Assembly (NCBI GenBank): GCA_021826065.1
Contig: JAKADY010000030.1
Coordinates: 1 to 39,318, forward strand
Origin: Pseudomonadota bacterium
GTDB lineage: Bacteria; Pseudomonadota; Gammaproteobacteria; Burkholderiales; Thiobacillaceae
Direction of reading: 5' to 3'
Length of the DNA stretch: 39,318 nt
Made by a program: the position numbers and the translations under genes. Of the stretch, positions 35,186-39,318 are shown one piece after another (the first letter of the stretch is position 1; each line of letters begins with the position of its first letter). The notes under the pieces are model-generated. The model was not told where the DNA came from and searched no databases. It saw only the letters and a program-made list of their open reading frames with translations.

Positions 35186-35797
35186 TCAGACGCTGGCCTT
35201 CTTGCTCGATGCCTTCGCGGTGGCGGCGGGTTTCGCCGCAGCGGCCTTCGCCGGGGCCTTCTTGGTGGTGGTCTTGGCCGCGGTGGTCTTCCCGGCTGCC
35301 GACTTGGCTGCAGCCGACTTGGCCGCCGGCGCCGCCTTGCTGGCGGTGGCCTTTGCCTTCGAGGCGGTATTTGTCGTCGCGGCGGCCTTGGGGGTGGCTG
35401 CGGCCTTGGTCGTCGTCTTCTTCACCGCCGCGGCGGGCGTGGCGGCCTTGGTCGCAGTCTTCTTCGTCGCGGTGGCCTTGGTGGCGGAGGCCGCGGCTGC
35501 CTTCTTCGCCGCCTTGGGCGTCGCAGCGGCCTTGGACGCCGTCGTCTTCGCGGTCGCCGTGGCCTTCTTCGCGGTTGCCGCGGACGTCGTCTTGGTCGTC
35601 GGGGTCTTGGCAGTCGCCGCCTCGGCGGTGCTTGCCTTGGCGGCAGCCTTCGTGGTGGTGGTCGCGGCCTTGGCGGCCGTCTTCTTCACCGTGGCGCTCT
35701 TGGTCGTGGTGGTCGTTGCCTGTGTGGCTGCCGCAGCGGGGGCGGCGGTTCTGGTGCTTGATTTCTTGGCAGGACTTGCGGACTTGGCTGCGGGCAT
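35186..35797 (-). CDS. Histone H1-like Ala/Lys/Thr-rich protein
   Basis: A 203-residue low-complexity protein composed almost wholly of Ala, Lys, Thr, Ser and Pro in short repeats such as KKTAAKAATTTTK, TAKTPTTKTT and KKATATAK. I count one acidic residue (Glu) and no aromatic residue, Leu, Ile, Cys or His. This matches the histone H1/AlgP-type C-terminal tail proteins of proteobacteria, which bind DNA non-specifically and may compact the nucleoid or tune gene expression. There is no globular H1 domain. The start is the ATG giving MPAAKSASPAKK with GAAGGAG upstream; 18 more codons are open but unlikely. Its repeats make the DNA unusual in codon use and prone to length change. Confidence 0.8.
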   Translation of the reverse strand: MPAAKSASPAKKSSTRTAAPAAAATQATTTTTKSATVKKTAAKAATTTTKAAAKASTAEAATAKTPTTKTTSAATAKKATATAKTTASKAAATPKAAKKAAAASATKATATKKTATKAATPAAAVKKTTTKAAATPKAAATTNTASKAKATASKAAPAAKSAAAKSAAGKTTAAKTTTKKAPAKAAAAKPAATAKASSKKASV

Positions 35798-35970
35798 CTC
35801 ACACTCCTTCGATGGTGGCCGGGGTCGAGGCCTAAAATCCTTGCAGTTCAAGGGATTCCGCGCGTTTCTTGCGCGTTGTTCGAATTCTAGAACAAAAAAT
35901 CACGCGCAATGCAAGATTTGATGCGCCTTGCGCACATCTGTCCCCGCTTCCGGGGCCTCGGCGCGTGGTT

Positions 35971-37215
35971 TCAGGGCAACAGATGCTCGCCGGCGAAGAG
36001 GTCGGCCACCCGTTCGCGCTCGCGCACCAGGTGGGAGGCCGAGCCATCGACGACAACCTCGGCCGCGCGCGGTCGGGTGTTGTAGTTGGAGCTCATGCTC
36101 ATGCCGTAGGCACCGGCGGAGGCGATGGCGAGGAGGTCTCCCTCGGCGAGGGCGAGGTCGCGGTCGCGGGCGAGAAAGTCCCCGCTCTCGCAGACCGGAC
36201 CGACGATCTGGTAACGCCGTGTGTCGCCGCTGTGCGGGCGCACGGGCTGGACATCGTGCCAGGCGTCGTAGAGCGAGGGCCGCATGAGGTCGTTCATGGC
36301 CGCGTCGACGATGGCGAAGTCGCGTGCCTCGCCGTGTTTGAGGTAGAGCACACGGGTGAGGAGGATGCCGGCATTGGCCACCAGCGAGCGGCCCGGTTCG
36401 ACGATCAGGTGCTCGCTGCGACCGGCTAGTTGGTCCAGCAGCACCCGGACGTAGTCGTTGACCGCCGGGACGCTCTCGTTGCCGTAACGCACACCGAGAC
36501 CGCCGCCCATGTCGATGTGCTGCAGGCGAATGCCTTCCGTGGCCAGGCGGTCGACCAGGGCCAGGATGCGCGTCAGGGCCTGGGCGAAGGGTTCGGTGTC
36601 GAGCAGTTGCGAGCCGATGTGGCAGTCGATGCCGGTCACCTGCAGGTTGGGTAGGCCGGACGCCTCGAGATACAGGTCGTGGGCCTCGGCGTAGGGGATG
36701 CCGAACTTGCTCTCCTTGAGCCCGGTGGCGATGTAGGGATGGGTGCGGGCGTCGACATCGGGGTTGACCCGCAACGATACCCGCGCGCGCCGCCCCATCT
36801 CGCCAGCGACCCGATCGAGCGCCCGCAGTTCGGCGGCGGATTCGACGTTGAAGCAGAGGATGTCGGCCTCGAGCGCGGCGCGCATCTCGGCCTCGGTCTT
36901 GCCCACACCGGAGAACACCACCTTGCGAGGGTCGCCACCGGCGGCCAGCACGCGCGCGAGTTCGCCCCCGGAGACGATGTCGAAGCCTGCACCCAGGCGG
37001 GCGAAGAGGTTGAGGACGGCGAGGTTTGAATTGGCCTTGACCGCGTAGCAGATCAGGTGCGGGTGTCCGGCCAGGGCCTTCGCGTAGGCCAGATAGGCGG
37101 CCTCCAGGGCGGCACGGGAATACACATAGGTGGGCGTGCCGTGGGCCTGGGCGATGGCCTCCAGGGCGACGCCCTCCAGGTGCAGGACGCCGTCGATGCG
37201 GGCGAGGGGGTTCAT
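35971..37215 (-). CDS. lysA: Diaminopimelate decarboxylase LysA
   Basis: A 414-residue fold-type III PLP decarboxylase. Lys60 in ICYAVKANSN forms the PLP Schiff base. GAGFDIVSGGEL, HIGSQLLD, HIDMGGGLGVRY (Gly-rich phosphate loop), EPGRSLVANAGILLT and GPVCESGDFLARDR (substrate Cys/Glu from the partner subunit) are all present, with YGMSMSSNYN and RPRAAEVVVDG near the end. It converts meso-diaminopimelate to lysine. The ATG overlaps the stop of the upstream lipoprotein gene (ATGA). No dapF follows, unlike in many relatives. A 173-base gap separates it from the H1-like gene. Confidence 0.96.
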   Translation of the reverse strand: MNPLARIDGVLHLEGVALEAIAQAHGTPTYVYSRAALEAAYLAYAKALAGHPHLICYAVKANSNLAVLNLFARLGAGFDIVSGGELARVLAAGGDPRKVVFSGVGKTEAEMRAALEADILCFNVESAAELRALDRVAGEMGRRARVSLRVNPDVDARTHPYIATGLKESKFGIPYAEAHDLYLEASGLPNLQVTGIDCHIGSQLLDTEPFAQALTRILALVDRLATEGIRLQHIDMGGGLGVRYGNESVPAVNDYVRVLLDQLAGRSEHLIVEPGRSLVANAGILLTRVLYLKHGEARDFAIVDAAMNDLMRPSLYDAWHDVQPVRPHSGDTRRYQIVGPVCESGDFLARDRDLALAEGDLLAIASAGAYGMSMSSNYNTRPRAAEVVVDGSASHLVRERERVADLFAGEHLLP

Positions 37216-37340
37216 CGGGTCGGTGCCGTCGGGCCGGACGGTGTCTGGGGCGATGGTTCGGGCAGATAGAGTGCGCCCTTCTTGCCACAGCCGCTCGCGG
37301 TGAGAAGCAGCAGGGCCAGCACAAGGATTTTCAAGCGCAT
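37212..37340 (-). CDS. Small LptM/YifL-like lipoprotein
   Basis: A 42-residue protein, MRLKILVLALLLLTASGC followed by GKKGALYLPEPSPQTPSG. The basic start, hydrophobic core and ASGC lipobox predict lipid modification at Cys18. The GKKGALYLPE motif after the Cys is typical of the LptM (YifL/LppL) family, small outer-membrane lipoproteins linked to LPS-transport assembly (LptD) in E. coli. Location before lysA and opposite cyaY is the usual arrangement in gammaproteobacteria. Its stop overlaps the lysA start. It is too short for many gene finders. Confidence 0.85.
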   Translation of the reverse strand: MRLKILVLALLLLTASGCGKKGALYLPEPSPQTPSGPTAPTR

Positions 37341-37405
37341 CGGGGCAGGTCAGAATATCGCCGGTACGGCTCAAACAGCCGCAGAGTCTAACATGGGGGC
37401 AGCTT

Positions 37406-37723
37406 ATGGATGAGGGCGAGTACCTGCGCGAGGCCGACGCGGCCTTGCGCCGAATCGAGGCGGCCTTGGAGGCGGCCGATGGCGACATCGACTTCGAGCT
37501 CGCGGCCGGCGGCATCCTGGAGGTCGAGTGCGCAGACGGCTCCAAGATCGTCGTCAACAAACAGGCGGCAGCGCACGAGATCTGGGTGGCGGCGCGCGCC
37601 GGTGGCTTCCACTACCGCTGGGAGGCGGGGCAGTGGCGCGACACCCGTAGCGGCGAGGACCTCTATACGGCGCTCGCCCGCCTGCTGGCCGAACAATGCG
37701 GCGCCCGTCTGCCACCGCCCTGA
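37406..37723 (+). CDS. cyaY: Frataxin-like iron donor CyaY
   Basis: A 105-residue bacterial frataxin. The N-terminal acidic helix EYLREADAALRRIEAALEAADGD, the beta strand segment IDFELAAGGILEVECADGSKIVVNKQ and the conserved EIWVAARAGGFHYRW followed by WRDTRSGEDLYTALARLL match CyaY. It binds iron through the acidic ridge and modulates IscS in Fe-S cluster assembly. It is divergent from the LptM-like gene with a 65-base gap. The length matches the family. Confidence 0.94.
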   Translation: MDEGEYLREADAALRRIEAALEAADGDIDFELAAGGILEVECADGSKIVVNKQAAAHEIWVAARAGGFHYRWEAGQWRDTRSGEDLYTALARLLAEQCGARLPPP

Positions 37724-37746
37724 GGGGGCCCGCGGCAACCCACGCC

Positions 37747-38301
37747 ATGCCGGACGAGGCCATCTTCGCCCACCTGCCCGAGCTCACCGCACAGCTCGGC
37801 GTGGAACACGTCCAGGCCCTGCTCGACCGCCTCACACCCGTCGAGCTCGAGCCGGGGGCGGTGCTGGTGCGCGACCAGACCCCGGTGGATGCCTTCTACC
37901 TGCTGCTGGAGGGCAGTGTGGCCCTGTCCGTGGAGGTCAACGGGCACGACATCCAGTTGGGGGAACTGCGCCCCGGCAACTGGGTGGGCGAGGTGGCCTA
38001 TCTCTCCAAACAGCCGCTGGCCTGTGCCACGGTCAAGGCGACCAGCGCGGCCAAGCTCGCCCGCCTGTCTTACCGCGATTTCGAGGCGATGCTGGCCGAG
38101 GACCCGGTCGCCGCCTGCCGGCTCATGCACGGCTTCGTGCTGATGCTGATCCGCCGCCTGCGCGTCACGGCCAACGACCCGGTGCTCGACCCCGACGGAC
38201 AGCTGCACATCCAGGGTGACCCCTCCGTCAATTGGGAGGCGCTCCGACAGCAGGAATTGAACCTCACCGATTTCCTGCGCCGCCTGCTGGGGCTGCACTG
38301 A
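37747..38301 (+). CDS. Cyclic nucleotide-binding-fold protein 1
   Basis: A 184-residue single-domain protein of the cNMP-binding (cupin-like) fold: LTPVELEPGAVLVRDQTPVDAFYLLLEGSVALSVEVNGHDIQLGELRPGNWVGEVAYLSKQPLACATVKATSAAKLARLS. The phosphate-binding cassette keeps GE but the usual Arg-Ala is Leu-Ala (QPLACATV), so cAMP or cGMP binding is doubtful. There is no helix-turn-helix; a C-terminal helical tail (LRQQELNLTDFLRRLLGLH) follows. The start is the ATG giving MPDEAIFAHL; an in-frame ATG lies 17 codons upstream. The stop overlaps the next gene (TGATG). Role unknown. Confidence 0.78.
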   Translation: MPDEAIFAHLPELTAQLGVEHVQALLDRLTPVELEPGAVLVRDQTPVDAFYLLLEGSVALSVEVNGHDIQLGELRPGNWVGEVAYLSKQPLACATVKATSAAKLARLSYRDFEAMLAEDPVAACRLMHGFVLMLIRRLRVTANDPVLDPDGQLHIQGDPSVNWEALRQQELNLTDFLRRLLGLH

Positions 38302-38792
38302 TGCTGCTCAAACGTTATCTGCACGAACTGCCGGGCTTCGAGCACCTGTCTGAGGCCGATGTCGAGCACATCGCCGCGGCCATGCAGGTGGACGACTATC
38401 CGGACGGCCATGTCTTCGTCTATCAGGACAAGCTGGCCAAGGAACTCTTCCTCGTCCTCGACGGCAAGGTGAGCGTGTGCCGCTATGGTCGCACCGGCAA
38501 GTACTACTGCATCAAGACCCTGCAGGCGGGGGACTTCTTCGGGCTGCTGTCGCTCGCCGAGGGGGCCCCGTCCGAGGCGAGCTGTATCGCCTCGGGCCCG
38601 GTGCGGGTGGCACACCTGCCTTTCAGCGCCTTCATGCTGCTGTATCAGCCCACTTCCGAGATCGGCTGCCGCTTCCAGTTCGTCATCGCCAGCCAGCTGG
38701 CACGCGACCTGCACGAGCGGCACCGCGCCCTGCGTGAGCTGCTCGCGCGCATCTATGGGGCCGGCCAGGCGCAACCTGCCAAGGAGGGCTAG
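38301..38792 (+). CDS. Cyclic nucleotide-binding-fold protein 2
   Basis: A 163-residue paralogous-type protein that overlaps the previous stop by one base. It again shows the cNMP fold (HLSEADVEHIAAAMQVDDYPDGHVFVYQDKLAKELFLVLDGKVSVCRYGR). The cassette FFGLLSLAEGAPSEASCI lacks both the Glu and the Arg of a functional cNMP site. No HTH or kinase domain is attached; the C-terminal QFVIASQLARDLHERHRALRELLARIY is a helix like the CRP dimer helix. The two proteins probably act together, perhaps as a heterodimer, sensing something other than cAMP. Role unknown. Confidence 0.78.
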   Translation: MLLKRYLHELPGFEHLSEADVEHIAAAMQVDDYPDGHVFVYQDKLAKELFLVLDGKVSVCRYGRTGKYYCIKTLQAGDFFGLLSLAEGAPSEASCIASGPVRVAHLPFSAFMLLYQPTSEIGCRFQFVIASQLARDLHERHRALRELLARIYGAGQAQPAKEG

Positions 38793-38843
38793 CGTGAAAG
38801 TCGCTGCACGGTCCAACGCCACCCGATAGGCCTGCGATGAAGG

Positions 38844-39006
38844 CAACAGTCGCACGGAAAGCGGCACGTTAGGCGCGATGGGTAGGAGCGACGAAAGTCG
38901 CGACCCAACGGCGCCCGCAACCGAAGGTCGCGGCTTTCGCCGCTCCTACAGCGGCCATTGCCTGACGGCGACATTCATGCTCCGGGGTGACTGTGGCCAC
39001 GTCCAT
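38844..39006. repeat. 163-bp repeat with REP hairpin, copy 1
   Basis: This matches 39156-39318 at an offset of 312 bases with only one difference seen (T at 38879, C at 39191). Inside it, GTAGGAGCGACGAAAGTCGC (from 38882) pairs imperfectly with the complementary arm ending GCCGCTCCTAC at 38949. This is the GTAGGAGCG-type REP element spread in many gammaproteobacteria. It lies between the second cNMP gene and the argH-like fragment. Confidence 0.9.
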
Positions 39007-39155
39007 TAGCCGAGCGCCTGCCGAACCCGGGCGATGGCGGCGCACACCGCCTCGGGGGCCGTGCCGCCCGGATGCCGGCGGGCGGCCAGCGACCCCTCCA
39101 GGGTCAGGACCTGATACACGTCGGCCTCGATCTGCGGGGCGAAGGCGCGCAGCTC
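39006..39155 (-). pseudogene. argH: argH (argininosuccinate lyase) 3' fragment
   Basis: The minus strand encodes [20 protein letters not shown] then [25 protein letters not shown] and a stop. This is the characteristic C terminus of argininosuccinate lyase, including the S..ARxxxGGTAPxxV segment. Only 49 codons are present. Upstream, at 39156, the frame runs straight into the second copy of the REP repeat, which shows no ArgH similarity. Either argH is interrupted by the repeat or the assembly is wrong here. Confidence 0.75.
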
Positions 39156-39318
39156 CAACAGTCGCACGGAAAGCGGCACGTTAGGCGCGACGGGTAGGAG
39201 CGACGAAAGTCGCGACCCAACGGCGCCCGCAACCGAAGGTCGCGGCTTTCGCCGCTCCTACAGCGGCCATTGCCTGACGGCGACATTCATGCTCCGGGGT
39301 GACTGTGGCCACGTCCAT
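39156..39318. repeat. 163-bp repeat with REP hairpin, copy 2 (window end)
   Basis: Second copy of the repeat at 38844-39006, almost identical, with REP arms at 39194-39217 and 39238-39261. It directly abuts argH coding sequence on its left. The window stops at exactly the base matching the end of copy 1, so what lies beyond is unknown. Confidence 0.9.

Overview
The window is GC-rich, densely coded chromosomal DNA from a gammaproteobacterium. Housekeeping genes of that class occur in familiar pairings: trxA-rho, phoB-phoR, a small lipoprotein gene with lysA and divergent cyaY, and hda. A bicarbonate transporter with its PII-like partner (SbtA/SbtB), an ovothiol operon (OvoA/OvoB), a 7Fe ferredoxin and a transporter-less PTS fit an autotrophic, probably sulfur-oxidising Chromatiales-like lineage. 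That lineage assignment is inference; no rRNA gene is present.

Layout. (1) 1-3396: an inverted repeat, a trypsin-like protease with a small unknown partner, sbtA-sbtB, psiE and a YdcH-family gene. (2) 3491-7338: the ovoA-ovoB operon (minus strand) and a divergent grxD preceded by an IscR-type palindrome. (3) 7399-17723: an accessory island. A chemotaxis-receptor gene behind a sigma28-like promoter is cut after about 93 codons and joined to an IS256-type transposase remnant. Then come hsdM-hsdS, a fic gene and an hsdR whose product carries an extra C-terminal AlbA_2/Schlafen-like domain. The island ends with a dead IS5-family element that still has both terminal repeats and a TTAG target duplication. 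(4) 17785-20251: EIIA(Man)-HPr-EI, a PTS without sugar permease subunits. (5) 20436-25833: a 1271-residue FAD/4Fe-4S/CCG oxidoreductase, two tandem near-identical Uma2-family genes and a HIT protein. (6) 25781-28864: phoR and phoB with a three-unit Pho box, and divergent argB. (7) 28965-34574: rho, trxA, fdxA, nadA, hda, a glycosyltransferase-like gene and a second thioredoxin. (8) 34641-38792: a small unknown gene with a strong terminator, a histone-H1-like Ala/Lys/Thr protein, lysA with an overlapping 42-residue lipoprotein gene, cyaY, and two coupled cyclic-nucleotide-binding-fold proteins with degenerate binding cassettes. (9) 38844-39318: two copies of a 163-bp REP-containing repeat flanking the last 49 codons of an argH-like gene. 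The window stops exactly at the end of the second copy.

The strongest candidate for something unusual is the hsdM-hsdS-fic-hsdR island. It has the AlbA_2 extension fused in frame to HsdR, a Fic AMP-transferase translationally coupled to hsdR, and a set of overlapping inverted repeats just upstream of fic. Other signals worth checking are the IscR and Pho boxes, the Uma2 pair with divergence confined to one short block, the two degenerate cNMP proteins, and the REP/argH junction, which may be an insertion or an assembly artefact.
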